A DNA stretch of 64,000 bases from Metabacillus bambusae (GCF_017497975.1 NZ_JAGDEL010000017.1:62001-126000), one strand, 5' to 3'; positions 40,590-51,251 are shown, counted from the stretch's first letter. The notes: generated by a model from the sequence alone, not told the origin. Numbers and translations: made by a program.

Positions 40590-41312
40590 TTATTCTTTCT
40601 CTACAATAAATACAGGTTCGCCTTTTTCATCAATTGTATATGGCAAAGAATATGCAGGAACAAAATAGGTATCCTTTACTAATAGATCCCTAATATCATC
40701 ACCTGGCTTGTAAGAATGGTCCTTTTCTTGCAATGCTTTATATAAATCAATACGATAGTCTACATAAACTTTCGCGTTTTTATCGATAACTAAAGGTAAA
40801 TGCTCCCCCGAAAACGGACTTTCAACTAATGGATCTTCCTCGTATCCAAGTTTCTCATAATCTAATGTGTAGATATCATTTGTTATAAGATCTTTAAATG
40901 GAGGATAACCATTTGATTGACGATAGACATCTAACCTAACCGTTAGTTCATGTATTGCCTCAGCAATACGTAAATCAATTAATTTCACTGTTGGGTTTTC
41001 TTCAACGTCTACAAGTGCATATAAATAGATTCCACCACTTTCAAATGCGGTTCCAGGTGGTTCAGCCATATATTTTGGAGATAACGCTGAAAAATCTATA
41101 GGATATTTTTGATAAATCGGTGTTGTCATGTCCCTCGTCTTTATTGGAAGTAGCCCACCTGATTCTTCCTGAAATCGATCTACAGAATTTTGGACTGCAG
41201 CAATTTGGTCTTCATAGGGTATTGTATTTTTCTGTAGTTTTTCTTCTGGATAGAGACAACCAGATAAAAGGAAACAGCCAAAAAGACAAGCCATAATCTT
41301 AATAAATTTCAT
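40590..41312 (-). CDS. yphF: Lipoprotein YphF
   Basis: A 240-residue predicted lipoprotein: MKFIKIMACLFGCFLLSGC gives a lipobox with lipidation at Cys19. The mature part has paired blocks YLYALVDVEE and VKVYVDYR-like strands but no motif I can tie to a function. It matches the Bacillus YphF family next to yphE. I use ATG 41312 after AAGGAAG; a TTG two codons upstream has poorer support. Confidence 0.82.
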   Translation of the reverse strand: MKFIKIMACLFGCFLLSGCLYPEEKLQKNTIPYEDQIAAVQNSVDRFQEESGGLLPIKTRDMTTPIYQKYPIDFSALSPKYMAEPPGTAFESGGIYLYALVDVEENPTVKLIDLRIAEAIHELTVRLDVYRQSNGYPPFKDLITNDIYTLDYEKLGYEEDPLVESPFSGEHLPLVIDKNAKVYVDYRIDLYKALQEKDHSYKPGDDIRDLLVKDTYFVPAYSLPYTIDEKGEPVFIVEKE

Positions 41313-41338
41313 CCGCAATAACTTCCTTTTACATTTAA

Positions 41339-41539
41339 TTATTCGGTAACAGGGCCGCTGAATACGACAAACAAAATGATAATCCCTGCTAGAATCATAA
41401 AAATATAGGCTAATATTGTAAAGATTACTTTTAATAACCCTTTTAATTTAAAGCGACTTAGATAAATAAACAATATTGCAATAAACATAAACCCCATCGA
41501 TGCAAATGATATCCACATTTTCATAAGGGCTGCACTCAT
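41339..41539 (-). CDS. yphE: DUF2768 membrane protein YphE
   Basis: A 66-residue protein with two membrane helices (residues 8-27 and 36-60) and no other motif, matching the small Bacillus YphE family. AAAGGAGGAG precedes the ATG. It is followed by yphF after 26 bp, so the two form an operon. A copy of repeat B lies right upstream. Confidence 0.8.
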   Translation of the reverse strand: MSAALMKMWISFASMGFMFIAILFIYLSRFKLKGLLKVIFTILAYIFMILAGIIILFVVFSGPVTE

Positions 41540-41560
41540 AAACAGACTCCTCCTTTAAAA

Positions 41561-41688
41561 CAAAAGCGCAAAAGCCTTGATCATTCTCGGGCAAACAAAT
41601 TAGATATTCATGAATAAAAGCTGTATTTACATACAATTCGATATAGCTAGACGCTTACAGATGCAAGCGCTTATCCACATTACTTGAA
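41561..41688. repeat. Palindromic repeat B2 (decayed)
   Basis: Begins CAAAAGCGCAAAAGCCTTG, continues TCTCGGGCAAA, and ends AGACGCTTACAGATGCAAGCGCTTATCCACA. The same blocks occur in the intact copy B1; the central hairpin is eroded. It directly adjoins the yphE ribosome-binding site. Confidence 0.65.
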
Positions 41689-41861
41689 ATTTATCATTAC
41701 CTAAGCATTATGAAGAGCGTATCCGCCTTGTTCATTATGTATTAAAATTTTAAGACCTACTATTTATAATATATAAAAGTTGATTCCATGGTCGATTATA
41801 ATATACTTTACAAGGCTTGTCCAAGCGAGTCTTTTTATGATAATTCTTGTATGGAACCAAT

Positions 41862-41899
41862 AAAAAACTGAAGTAAAGAGGGGACGAACTTTACTTCAG
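41862..41899 (-). terminator. Strong terminator with C-rich loop
   Basis: Minus-strand CTGAAGTAAAG and CTTTACTTCAG form a perfect 11-bp stem with loop TTCGTCCCCT, followed by TTTTTTATT. No gene ends nearby; the nearest is gpsA, 460 bp away and with its own terminator. Confidence 0.88.
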
Positions 41900-42140
41900 C
41901 AATTTATACGACTAAATAGTACCCATCAATAAGAACAACTCTTATTTGACTACGTTGCATTCTATGCGGATATAAATGATTTTGCATCCTCTAATGCCTA
42001 GATATACCGTGTAAACTTTACAAGTCAGGTTTATTGGTCAGGCTACCCAAGAAATCAGATCAAGCATGTCATATTTATCCGCAGTATTTTACATGCAGCT
42101 TTCATACCTTATAGGATATATTGTTCCTATTTTTTTAATT
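41862..42140 (-). ncRNA. Candidate small RNA between yphE and gpsA
   Basis: About 280 nt bounded by a promoter (42147-42176) and a strong terminator. It folds in several parts: ATAGGA/TCCTAT at the 5' end, GCATGT/ACATGC, and a long-range GCGGAT-AAAT/ATTTATATCCGC pairing. The terminator loop TCCCC is complementary to ribosome-binding sites. The only short frame (16 codons) has no good site. The function is unknown. Confidence 0.5.
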
Positions 42141-42146
42141 CTTCGT

Positions 42147-42176
42147 ATTATATGCTAGGTATGATGTGTTTGTCAC
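42147..42176 (-). promoter_or_regulatory. Promoter of the yphE/gpsA small RNA
   Basis: Minus-strand GTGACA and TATAAT with an 18-base spacer. It lies beyond the gpsA terminator and faces no coding gene until yphE, 600 bp away. Confidence 0.6.
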
Positions 42177-42238
42177 CTATTAACTGAAGGAAATAGGAAA
42201 GAAACTAAGCTAATTTATTTGAATAGCCACCCGATTTA

Positions 42239-42276
42239 GAAAATAGACTAGTTCTATTAATAAGCTAGTCCATTTA
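42239..42276 (-). terminator. Terminator of gpsA
   Basis: Minus-strand GACTAG and CTAGTC with flanking AAAT/ATTT and TATTAATA in the centre, then TATTTTC; 85 bp after the gpsA stop. Confidence 0.65.
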
Positions 42277-42360
42277 GGCTCGTCTTATTAATTTGTCATT
42301 TAATAGTATTTGTATTTTAACTATTTAAAGTGTGACTGAAGAAAAATTAAACGATTTAAA

Positions 42361-43392
42361 TTATCGATTTTCCATAATGTTCACAAGGTCTTCCATTTCA
42401 TGTGTTTTTACACGTGCCATTAAAGAATCAACCGCTACTTTTGGAGATTGTCCATTAAATAACACCTCATATAAAGCCTCAGTTATTGGCATTTTCACAT
42501 CATATTTACGAGCAAGCTGGTAGGCAGCTTTTGTCGTCCGTACTCCTTCAACAACCATTCCCATATTTTCTAATACTTCTTCTAGCTTTTGACCTTTTCC
42601 AAGGAGATTTCCTGCTCTCCAGTTCCTAGAATGCACGCTTGTACACGTAACAATTAAATCTCCAATTCCAGTTAAACCTGAAAAAGTTAATGGATTTCCA
42701 CCCATCTTGCTACCTAACCGTGCAATTTCAGCAAGTCCACGAGTAATAAGAGCAGCTTTTGCATTATCACCATAACCAAGGCCATCTGTAATACCAGCAG
42801 CCAAAGCTATAATATTTTTCAATGCTCCACCAATTTCAACACCAATAACATCAGGATTGGTATAGACGCGGAAATGTTGATTAATAAACAAATCTTGTAT
42901 GTATTCAGCAGCTACCATGTTTTTAGATGAAGATGTTACTGTTGTAATATGTCTTTGACTTACCTCTTCAGCATGGCTTGGACCAGATAGGACAACAACA
43001 TCTTTTAGTAAGTGGCTTGGCATTTCAGCTTCGATTATTTCTGAAATACGTAAGAGTGTATCAGGTTCAATCCCCTTGCTAACATGAACAATTGTAATGG
43101 CTTCTTCAATCACCTTCGTAATTTCATTCAAAACACCACGAATTGCTTTTGTAGGCACTGCAAGTACAACAGTTTGTGAACCCACCAAGCTTTCCTCTAA
43201 GTTTGAAAATCCCTCAATTTCAGCTGGCAATTCAACTCCAGGAAGGTATTTTTCATTTTTTTTCGTATTATTAATCTCATTAATTAATTCTGGACGATGA
43301 CCCCATAACTTAACATTGTGACCGTTATCTGCAAGGACAATCGCTAAAGCCGTACCCCAGCTCCCAGCACCTAATACTGTAATTTGTTCCAA
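42361..43392 (-). CDS. gpsA: Glycerol-3-phosphate dehydrogenase [NAD(P)+]
   Basis: Makes sn-glycerol-3-phosphate for phospholipids from dihydroxyacetone phosphate. The 343-residue protein has the [10 protein letters not shown] nucleotide motif near the start, [10 protein letters not shown] and [14 protein letters not shown] with the catalytic Lys. It follows der with a 95-bp gap, as in B. subtilis. Confidence 0.96.
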   Translation of the reverse strand: MEQITVLGAGSWGTALAIVLADNGHNVKLWGHRPELINEINNTKKNEKYLPGVELPAEIEGFSNLEESLVGSQTVVLAVPTKAIRGVLNEITKVIEEAITIVHVSKGIEPDTLLRISEIIEAEMPSHLLKDVVVLSGPSHAEEVSQRHITTVTSSSKNMVAAEYIQDLFINQHFRVYTNPDVIGVEIGGALKNIIALAAGITDGLGYGDNAKAALITRGLAEIARLGSKMGGNPLTFSGLTGIGDLIVTCTSVHSRNWRAGNLLGKGQKLEEVLENMGMVVEGVRTTKAAYQLARKYDVKMPITEALYEVLFNGQSPKVAVDSLMARVKTHEMEDLVNIMENR

Positions 43393-43487
43393 ATTAACAC
43401 GCCCCTTCTCATTAGGAAATGAGACTAACCTCCATTTATATAAAGTTAGCCTTATTCCTCATAATAGCAAATCATTTAAAGTAAGGA

Positions 43488-44798
43488 TTACTTTCTTTCT
43501 CGAGTAAAGATTTTTATAGGTGTACCCTCAAATTCAAAAGCTGCTCTTATTCGATTTTCTAAAAAACGTTCATAAGAAAAATGCATGAGCTCTGGATCAT
43601 TAACAAAAACAACAAATGTAGGTGGCTTGACTGCAACCTGTGACGTATAGAATATTTTCAATCGTTTACCTTTATGTGTTGGAGTTGGATTCATGGCAAC
43701 AGCATCCATGACAACATCGTTTAAGACATTTGTTTGAACTCTTCTAGAGTGATTTTCACTTGCTAAGATTATATTAGGCATTAATGTGTGAATTCGTTTC
43801 TTTGTCATTGCTGACAAGAAAACGATCGGCGCATAGTCTAAGAATTTAAAATGATCACGAATATTTTCTTCAAATTCCTTCATTGTTCGTTCATCTTTTT
43901 CTACTGCATCCCATTTATTCACAACAATTACAACAGCTTTCCCCGCATCGTGAGCATAACCTGCTATATGTTTGTCCTGTTCAATAATTCCTTCTTCACC
44001 ATCTATAACAACTAAAATAACATCAGAACGATCAATTGCCTTTAGTGCACGAAGAACACTGTATTTTTCTGTTGTTTCATATACTTTTCCTTTTTTTCTC
44101 ATACCAGCTGTGTCAATAATAACAAACTCTTGACCTTCATATTTATACACTGTATCAATTGCATCACGAGTTGTACCTGCAATATCACTTACAATGACAC
44201 GTTCTTCACCCAATATTGCATTTACAAGTGATGATTTCCCTACATTCGGTCTACCAATTAATGAAAACTTAATTGTTGTGTCATCATAATCTTCTGAGCC
44301 TATATTTTTGAAATGTTTCGCCACTTCATCTAATAAGTCACCTAGTCCTAAGCCATGAGAACCTGAAATCGGATATGGTTCCCCGAATCCTAGAGAATAA
44401 AAGTCATAAATATTTGCTCTCATTTCAGGGTTGTCTACCTTATTAACAGCAAGTACGACAGGTTTATTTGAACGATAGAGAATTTTGGCTACCTCTTCAT
44501 CAGCAGCAGTTACTCCCTCACGTACATTTGTTAAGAAAATGATGACATCTGCTTCTTCAATTGCAATTTCTGCTTGTTGACGAATTTGTGATAAAAACGG
44601 TTCATCTCCGATATCTATTCCACCTGTATCGATGATATTAAATTGATTATTTAGCCATTCTCCAGAGTTATAAATTCGATCTCTTGTCACTCCAGGAATA
44701 TCCTCTACAATCGAGACACGTTCTCCTACAATTCGGTTAAAAATTGTAGATTTCCCTACATTAGGCCGTCCTACGATTGCAACAACTGGTTTTGCCAT
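43488..44798 (-). CDS. der: Ribosome-assembly GTPase Der (EngA)
   Basis: Two tandem GTPase domains and a KH-like C-terminus, 436 residues. First domain: [11 protein letters not shown] near residue 9, DTGGID and NKVD. Second domain: [14 protein letters not shown] near residue 181, DTAGM and NKWD. Der is essential for 50S subunit maturation. Confidence 0.97.
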   Translation of the reverse strand: MAKPVVAIVGRPNVGKSTIFNRIVGERVSIVEDIPGVTRDRIYNSGEWLNNQFNIIDTGGIDIGDEPFLSQIRQQAEIAIEEADVIIFLTNVREGVTAADEEVAKILYRSNKPVVLAVNKVDNPEMRANIYDFYSLGFGEPYPISGSHGLGLGDLLDEVAKHFKNIGSEDYDDTTIKFSLIGRPNVGKSSLVNAILGEERVIVSDIAGTTRDAIDTVYKYEGQEFVIIDTAGMRKKGKVYETTEKYSVLRALKAIDRSDVILVVIDGEEGIIEQDKHIAGYAHDAGKAVVIVVNKWDAVEKDERTMKEFEENIRDHFKFLDYAPIVFLSAMTKKRIHTLMPNIILASENHSRRVQTNVLNDVVMDAVAMNPTPTHKGKRLKIFYTSQVAVKPPTFVVFVNDPELMHFSYERFLENRIRAAFEFEGTPIKIFTRERK

Positions 44799-45050
44799 GT
44801 CTTACACCCTTCCTATTTTACATTCCATTATTATGTTTCCACATTTAATTGTGAATTTCCTAAAGAGAAGAAGTCTCAACTCACCTACATATAAGATGAG
44901 AAGCTGTACATTCAACAGTCTATGAAAAGTTAAAAATGTTCTATATCTAATTTCATAACATTAAAAGTATTTTATACGACTGGGTAAACTTACAAAAGCA
45001 CCAGCGCACTAACATCACACCTAATATGTAAAAACTAATTTCCCTCTACA
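44799..45050. other. Intergenic stretch upstream of der
   Basis: Part of a 324-bp gap. It is AT-rich with no gene, RNA or clear promoter that I can support; a terminator closes its right end. Confidence 0.5.
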
Positions 45051-45082
45051 AAAGAAACCCTTCTATTTAAACAAGAAGGGCT
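45051..45082 (-). terminator. Terminator of the yphA-yphB unit
   Basis: Minus-strand AAGCCCTTCT and AGAAGGGTTT form a stem around TTGTTTAAAT, then CTTTTG; 40 bp after the last gene of the unit. Confidence 0.72.
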
Positions 45083-45122
45083 TAACTTTTATATATTAGC
45101 AAACAATTCATAAATACTCAAC

Positions 45123-45314
45123 TTAGTGTTTCACAATAATATACAAATCCTCCCCAATTCCATGTGCGATTCCATCTAAAATTGCTTCAAGATTTTTGGC
45201 ATAAAAATGCATTTCTTCTTGAGTTTTGCAAATGAAAATTGCTGTACCACCAGCTGCTTTCGTTTCATCAGTTGTAATGATAGCCAGTATGTATTTTTCA
45301 AGTACACTACTCAT
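45123..45314 (-). CDS. Capping complex subunit for YIEGIA
   Basis: A 63-residue soluble protein (EKYILAIITTDETKAAGGTAIFIC, then KNLEAILDGIAHGIGEDLYIIVKH) matching the small partner family encoded directly after the YIEGIA membrane protein in Bacillus. Its ATG overlaps the yphB stop by four bases. The role in the complex is not known to me. Confidence 0.75.
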   Translation of the reverse strand: MSSVLEKYILAIITTDETKAAGGTAIFICKTQEEMHFYAKNLEAILDGIAHGIGEDLYIIVKH

Positions 45315-46204
45315 TTTATTCCTCCATGTCGGTTTGCCTTCGCTTCAGATGGCATTCTAATAGCATTTTCAAGTGTAGGACACTCACCAATTACTCGAAT
45401 CGCTTTTTCAATATCGCGTTCTTGAGGAAGAACAAATACACCAAGTCGACCATCATCAAGATCTCTTTTTGCCAATGGAACCAAAGATGGTTCTCCTGAA
45501 TCACGAACAACCCCTAATGCAGTTGATACATCATGAAGTATCGCTTGTCTTTGCCCTAAATTGGCAATTGTTGTTTTTGAGTTGTCATTTTTAGGCGTTA
45601 GAACAAAACCTAAACCATACTTTAAAATCGCTTTTTGTTTATCAGGGATCCCAATATTCATTATATAAATATCATCAACATATAACCCTGCTCCTTCAAA
45701 ATGAAGATCTGCTGATCTAATATTTACTATATCCTTTATTCTACTTCCAGCCATAAGCTTTCTACAAATAACGAAACAAATAGCCCCAACAATGATTGCA
45801 GTATAAATATTTACTGTCAAATAGGCAAATGTAGTGAGCAGAGATGTAAAAATAACTAAATAATTTCTACTTTCAAACGCAATTGCAATTCCTTCAATAT
45901 ATGTACTCCCCCGTGGAACAAGTTCAAAACCATCCAAAACGGTTAACGTATTCCTCTCCATGTTACGAACATCACGAAATTGAGATGCTGCTAATGTTAG
46001 AAAGGTAATCGCTGTAAAGTCCTCTTCCATAATCGATGGAACTGCAACTGTACCTAAACCAGCCGCAATAAAACCGAGAGCAATATGAATAATTTTCCCA
46101 TGTAAGTAAGTAGGATATTGCCTGTAATCTGTTCTAAGCATATGGAGACGAGTAAGTACTCCAACTATCACACCAAAAAGTACTGGCATTGTGTATTCAT
46201 TCAT
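45311..46204 (-). CDS. yphB: YIEGIA-domain membrane protein YphB
   Basis: A 297-residue membrane protein with several hydrophobic segments in the first half (VLFGVIVGVLTRLHML, IHIALGFIAAGLGTVAVP, IYTAIIVGAICFVIC). The motif TYIEGIAIAFESRN near residue 119 defines the family. The C-terminal half is soluble. Start ATG 46204 follows AAGGTTGAT and lies one base past the yphA stop; a longer reading runs back into yphA. Confidence 0.85.
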   Translation of the reverse strand: MNEYTMPVLFGVIVGVLTRLHMLRTDYRQYPTYLHGKIIHIALGFIAAGLGTVAVPSIMEEDFTAITFLTLAASQFRDVRNMERNTLTVLDGFELVPRGSTYIEGIAIAFESRNYLVIFTSLLTTFAYLTVNIYTAIIVGAICFVICRKLMAGSRIKDIVNIRSADLHFEGAGLYVDDIYIMNIGIPDKQKAILKYGLGFVLTPKNDNSKTTIANLGQRQAILHDVSTALGVVRDSGEPSLVPLAKRDLDDGRLGVFVLPQERDIEKAIRVIGECPTLENAIRMPSEAKANRHGGIK

Positions 46205-46205
46205 A

Positions 46206-46805
46206 TCAACCTTGTTTCTCCTTTGCCGGTTTTTGTAACGTTTGTTCAATAAAGACAATAACTTGTTGAGATATTGTGCAAAGATAAATAATTAAGCACC
46301 CAATAACCATCATATCTAAAAAAGCAGCAGTCCCAATTGTTAAGCCTTTATGAAACTTACCTAAAATAAACCAGTATAAAAGTTCACCTTGACATACTGA
46401 AATAATGTAAAGAGCATACTTTTGTACAGTATGTTTTCCTAAATAGATGGCTAACACGCTGACAGCTACACTTACAATTAATCGATAATCGAACAAAAAC
46501 CAAACTGGATCATAAATGCGGAAGAGTAAAATACCTGCATAAGCAAACATTAATGTTATTGTTGTCATATAAAAAGAAACTGCTCTTCGTTTTTTATGTT
46601 TGACGGCAAGATAATATCCTAAAAGCAAAAATAATAGAAGCGAAACCCTGACATAAAAATCTCCAATAATCATATAAAATTCACTAATGATGATGTTAAG
46701 CATTATAAAAATTGCTAATTTTATTCTCGTTTTTCCTTTTTTCATAAAAAAAGTCGTAACAACCCAAGCTAACCACATAAACCAATAAAAAAATATTCCT
46801 TCCAC
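46206..46805 (-). CDS. yphA: Multi-pass membrane protein YphA
   Basis: A 199-residue protein with six or more hydrophobic segments, no soluble domain and no recognisable active site. Synteny (upstream of yphB) supports YphA, a Bacillus sporulation-associated family with unknown function. The start is GTG at 46805 after AGGAGGGG. Confidence 0.78.
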   Translation of the reverse strand: MEGIFFYWFMWLAWVVTTFFMKKGKTRIKLAIFIMLNIIISEFYMIIGDFYVRVSLLLFLLLGYYLAVKHKKRRAVSFYMTTITLMFAYAGILLFRIYDPVWFLFDYRLIVSVAVSVLAIYLGKHTVQKYALYIISVCQGELLYWFILGKFHKGLTIGTAAFLDMMVIGCLIIYLCTISQQVIVFIEQTLQKPAKEKQG

Positions 46806-46883
46806 TCTCCACCCCTCCTACTATTCCCATTATGTCTTTTTCCAATTACCTTTAATCGAAAAATTAACAAAAAATAGCACTAA

Positions 46884-46913
46884 TGAATAAAACAAAACAG
46901 ACAAAAAATGATA
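46884..46913 (+). promoter_or_regulatory. Possible sigma-G/sigma-F-type promoter of ypzI
   Basis: TGAATA and AATGATA with a 17-base spacer, 25 bp before the ypzI start. It resembles forespore promoters except at the first base of the -10 box. Low certainty. Confidence 0.35.
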
Positions 46914-46937
46914 ATACACATGATAGGAGGTTTTAAA

Positions 46938-47072
46938 ATGGGAAAAGATCGTCAAGAAAAAAAGCTTAGAAAAAGTGGAAGAGTAGAATCTGATCGTGAT
47001 CAATCACTTAACTACCCTGGGGCTACAACATTAGAAGGTCCTGAATCCGCTAGAAACAGAAATAAAAAATAA
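46938..47072 (+). CDS. ypzI: Small charged protein YpzI
   Basis: A 44-residue protein on the plus strand, too short for most gene callers. It starts MGKDRQEKKLRKSGRVESDR and ends ESARNRNKK: strongly hydrophilic, Lys/Arg-rich, with GATTLEGPE in the middle. It matches the YpzI family encoded between yphA and fni in Bacillus. GGAGG lies 8 nt before the ATG. A bidirectional terminator follows. No biochemical role is known to me. Confidence 0.82.
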   Translation: MGKDRQEKKLRKSGRVESDRDQSLNYPGATTLEGPESARNRNKK

Positions 47073-47135
47073 TTAGAAGTGTAAGCCTGTTCCTATATTA
47101 TTGTCCTTTAAGAAGAAGCTTACTGTTCTCTGATA

Positions 47136-47180
47136 ACAAAAAATGGCTAATTGGTTTAATAACCAACTAGCCATTTTTTC
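47136..47180. terminator. Bidirectional terminator between ypzI and fni
   Basis: AAATGGCTA and TAGCCATTT with TTGGTT/AACCAA inside make a long stem; TTTTTT follows on the plus strand and AAAAAA precedes it. It serves the convergent ypzI and fni. Confidence 0.92.
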
Positions 47181-47181
47181 A

Positions 47182-48237
<1,056 letters not shown>

Positions 48238-48248
48238 CTATATCACCA

Positions 48249-49397
48249 TTATTTGAGTTTTTTTAATTGATCTCCAATCATTTCACCTAACTGGAAGCCA
48301 GAAGATGATTCTTCCCCAGCTTGGTAATTACGGAAATCTTCATCAGTTGCTTTTGTAGATTCTTCTAATTCACGAATGCTTAACGAAATGCGTTGTTCTG
48401 ATTCGTTAACATCTAATACCTTAACTTTAACAGATTGATTTTCCTCTAATACTTCTTGAGGAGTCCCAATATGTTTATTAGAAATTTGCGAAATGTGGAC
48501 AAGACCTTCAACTCCAGGTAATATCTCTACAAATGCACCAAAGGATACTAGTCTTCTTACTTCACCTTCAAGAACATCTCCAACCTTCACTTTGTCAGCG
48601 ATACTTGCCCATGGTCCAGGGAGCGTTTCTTTAATAGATAAAGAAATTCTTTCATTATCACGGTCAACTGCTAGAACTTTAACCGTTACAGTTTGACCTT
48701 CTTCAACAACATCAGAGGGTTTGTCAATATGTGTATGGGAAAGCTGAGAAATATGAACTAATCCATCGATTCCACCAATATCAACAAAAGCACCGAAATC
48801 TGTAAGGCGCTGAACAGTACCTTCGATTGTAGACCCTACCTTAATAGAATCTAATAAAACTGATTTCTTTTCTGTTTGTTCTTTTTCTATTACAGCACGA
48901 TGTGAAAGAATCACTCTGTTTTTCTCGCGGTCTAGCTCGACTACAATTAATGAAAGAGTTCTCCCCATGTATTCTGAAAAATCTTCTACAAAATGTGCTT
49001 CAACCAATGATGCAGGGATAAAGCCTCTTACTCCTAAATCAACAACAAGGCCACCTTTTACAACATCTTTAACTTCAGCTTGAAAGATTTCTTTTGATTC
49101 GAATTTTTGTTCTAATGATTCCCATGCTTTTTCTGCATCTACTGCTCTTTTTGAAAGAACTAATGCTTCATCTTCAACCTTAGTTACTTTTAATTCTAAT
49201 TCGTCATTTTCTTTTGTCACATCAGAAGCTTTTTCTACATGAAGGCTAGAAAGTTCACTAATTGGAATAATACCAGTATGCTTACAGTTTTCAATTTCGA
49301 CAATAACCTGTTTTTCTTCTACTTTTGTCACGATACCTTTTACGATATCTCCAACTTCAGGTGTTTCAACTTGTACGTTATTCAACTCTTCTACCAT
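48249..49397 (-). CDS. ypfD: S1-domain RNA-binding protein YpfD (RpsA homolog)
   Basis: A 382-residue protein with four S1 domains (about residues 15-85, 105-172, 190-258 and 275-345), each with the G(S/T)xxxGxVxxxxDFGAFV-type pattern in the last two. It is shorter than the six-domain enterobacterial ribosomal protein S1 and not thought essential in Bacillus. It likely binds RNA or ribosomes. Confidence 0.93.
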   Translation of the reverse strand: MVEELNNVQVETPEVGDIVKGIVTKVEEKQVIVEIENCKHTGIIPISELSSLHVEKASDVTKENDELELKVTKVEDEALVLSKRAVDAEKAWESLEQKFESKEIFQAEVKDVVKGGLVVDLGVRGFIPASLVEAHFVEDFSEYMGRTLSLIVVELDREKNRVILSHRAVIEKEQTEKKSVLLDSIKVGSTIEGTVQRLTDFGAFVDIGGIDGLVHISQLSHTHIDKPSDVVEEGQTVTVKVLAVDRDNERISLSIKETLPGPWASIADKVKVGDVLEGEVRRLVSFGAFVEILPGVEGLVHISQISNKHIGTPQEVLEENQSVKVKVLDVNESEQRISLSIRELEESTKATDEDFRNYQAGEESSSGFQLGEMIGDQLKKLK

Positions 49398-49566
49398 CTC
49401 AATTACCCTCCTTGGTCAAAACCTGCGCGACTTTTGATTAAATATATGTAAGATTTCATTTTATTTAAAAGGAATTTTTATTCATTAAAAATAAAATAAA
49501 AAAAACCTCTTTTAATAAACTTCTAATAAATGCTACTTTTTGTCAAGTAGTAAGTACTCAACTTGG

Positions 49567-50142
49567 TTATTTTTCGAGAAGTTTTCCTATTTCCCCCATA
49601 ATAATCCCTGTCATTTCCTCAGTAGTGATTTTTTTCTCTCGATATTCATCCATATTAATAGGCTTACCATAAACAACACGTAATGTTTTAAAAGGTTTAT
49701 ATGGTCCGATAATTGCACATGGTACTACTGCTGCTGTAGAACGGAGTGCAAAAAATCCCGCGCCGGGAAGTCCTTTACCTAATTCTCCATCTTTGCTTCT
49801 TGTTCCTTCTGGAAAAAATCCTAAAACATTACCTTCTTTTAAAATTTTAAGACCTGTTCGTAGTGCTTCACGGTCACTGCCACCTCTATTTACTGGAAAA
49901 GTCCCAAAGTTCATCAGTAAGTCCTTTAATATTGGCACTTTGAATAACTCTGCTTTCGCCATAAAAAATACTTTTCTTGGTGCAGTAATTCCAACGACTG
50001 GCGGGTCATAATTGCTAATATGATTGGTACAGAGAAAAACCCCTCCATCTTTCGGGAAATTCTCTAAACCTTCAACTTTAATTCGATATGTTGGCTTTAA
50101 AATACCAGCTACAATTGATCTTGCAAAAGGATATAATGACAC
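49567..50142 (-). CDS. plsC: 1-acyl-sn-glycerol-3-phosphate acyltransferase PlsC-type
   Basis: Adds the second acyl chain to make phosphatidic acid. The 191-residue protein has the NHX4D motif in TNHISNYDPP near residue 39, FPEGTRSKDGEL near residue 115 and a hydrophobic N-terminus. It begins four bases after the cmk stop, so it is co-transcribed with cmk. Confidence 0.9.
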   Translation of the reverse strand: MSLYPFARSIVAGILKPTYRIKVEGLENFPKDGGVFLCTNHISNYDPPVVGITAPRKVFFMAKAELFKVPILKDLLMNFGTFPVNRGGSDREALRTGLKILKEGNVLGFFPEGTRSKDGELGKGLPGAGFFALRSTAAVVPCAIIGPYKPFKTLRVVYGKPINMDEYREKKITTEEMTGIIMGEIGKLLEK

Positions 50143-50146
50143 GTTA

Positions 50147-50818
50147 TCAAAGCCTTTCTTCTATATAATCTTCTATTCTTTTTACGACATCGTGTATAGA
50201 CAATGCTGTAGTGTCAATTTCGATTGCATCCTCCGCTTTCCTTAAAGGGGCAACTTCTCTTTCAGAGTCTAATTTATCACGATTGGCAATTTCTTGTTTA
50301 AGTTGTTCAAAATCAGATGAATAACCTTTTTTCTGATTTTCTTCATGACGTCTTTTTGCTCTTTCTTCAACAGTTGCTCGTAAAAAGATTTTCAACTCAG
50401 CGTCAGGTAATACATGTGTTCCGATATCACGACCATCCATTACAACGCCACCTGTTTTTGCCAATATCCGCTGACGTTTTAGCATCTCATCTCTTACTTT
50501 AGGGTGCATAGCCACAATTGACACATTATTTGTCACTTCATTTGACCGAATGATTTCCGTAACATTATCTTCGTTGACCAACACGATTTGACCATCTTCT
50601 GATGGCTGTAGTTCAATTATTATGGTAGAAAGAACGTCTGCTACCTTTTCCTCATCTTTTAGATCTATGTTTTCTTGTAATGCTTTGTATGTCAAGGCAC
50701 GATACATTGCACCAGTATCTATATAAATGTATGAATAATGCTCAGCAATTATTTTTGCAACCGTACTTTTACCAGCAGCAGCTGGACCATCAATTGCTAT
50801 TGAAATTTTATGTTTCAT
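50147..50818 (-). CDS. cmk: Cytidylate kinase
   Basis: Phosphorylates CMP/dCMP. The 223-residue protein has the P-loop GPAAAGKST near residue 11, the [11 protein letters not shown] helix, [18 protein letters not shown] and the RHEENQKKG lid. Length is normal. Confidence 0.97.
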   Translation of the reverse strand: MKHKISIAIDGPAAAGKSTVAKIIAEHYSYIYIDTGAMYRALTYKALQENIDLKDEEKVADVLSTIIIELQPSEDGQIVLVNEDNVTEIIRSNEVTNNVSIVAMHPKVRDEMLKRQRILAKTGGVVMDGRDIGTHVLPDAELKIFLRATVEERAKRRHEENQKKGYSSDFEQLKQEIANRDKLDSEREVAPLRKAEDAIEIDTTALSIHDVVKRIEDYIEERL

Positions 50819-50932
50819 ATTTCCTCCAAATAGGTTTTTAGTCTAGTAGTTTTAAATGTCATTAAGGTGCAAAGGAGAACGTATTTGGTTGATGCTTTAA
50901 TAAATGTCTTAGTTATAGCATGCCAAATAAAT

Positions 50933-50960
50933 GAAGCAGGTCAAATCCCCACCTGCATCA
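50933..50960 (-). terminator. Weak terminator after ypfB
   Basis: Minus-strand GCAGGT and ACCTGC with TGA/TCA outside form a stem; TTCATTTATTT follows. The T tract is interrupted. Confidence 0.5.
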
Positions 50961-50963
50961 TTT

Positions 50964-51140
50964 CTATTGACTAAATGTTTCCAGCCATTCTGTAACCGTA
51001 ATTTTATTTACGCCCTCATATTGAACTACACGAGAAAGGTATGGTTGAATGGTCGATTGTTGAATCAATAGCTGCGCACATACTAATGCTACAAATTGAA
51101 TGACAATTAATTTGATTAAAATACGTTCAAACCGTTTCAT
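50964..51140 (-). CDS. ypfB: YpfB-family small protein (DUF5359)
   Basis: A 58-residue protein too short for most callers. It starts MKRFERILIKLIVIQFVALV, a single N-terminal membrane helix after a basic stretch, then QPYLSRVVQYEGVNKITVTEW. It matches the small YpfB family between cmk and ypfA in Bacillus. CGGAG precedes the ATG. Function is unknown. Confidence 0.82.
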   Translation of the reverse strand: MKRFERILIKLIVIQFVALVCAQLLIQQSTIQPYLSRVVQYEGVNKITVTEWLETFSQ

Positions 51141-51169
51141 TGCTTCAACTCCGGTATTTTTTAAAATGC

Positions 51170-51230
51170 ATCTAGCTCCAGCGTCCTATTAGCTCAATAC
51201 TGATCGTTGTGCTTACGCTTTTATTCATAG
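51170..51230. repeat. Palindromic repeat B3 (remnant)
   Basis: TCTAGCTCCAGCGTCC and GTGCTTACGCTTTTATTC recall the two ends of copy B1 in reverse orientation (GGCGCTGGAG and AAAAGCGCAAGCGCC). The middle is lost. Weak homology only. Confidence 0.4.
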
Positions 51231-51251
51231 TATGCATAAAAATACCATTAT

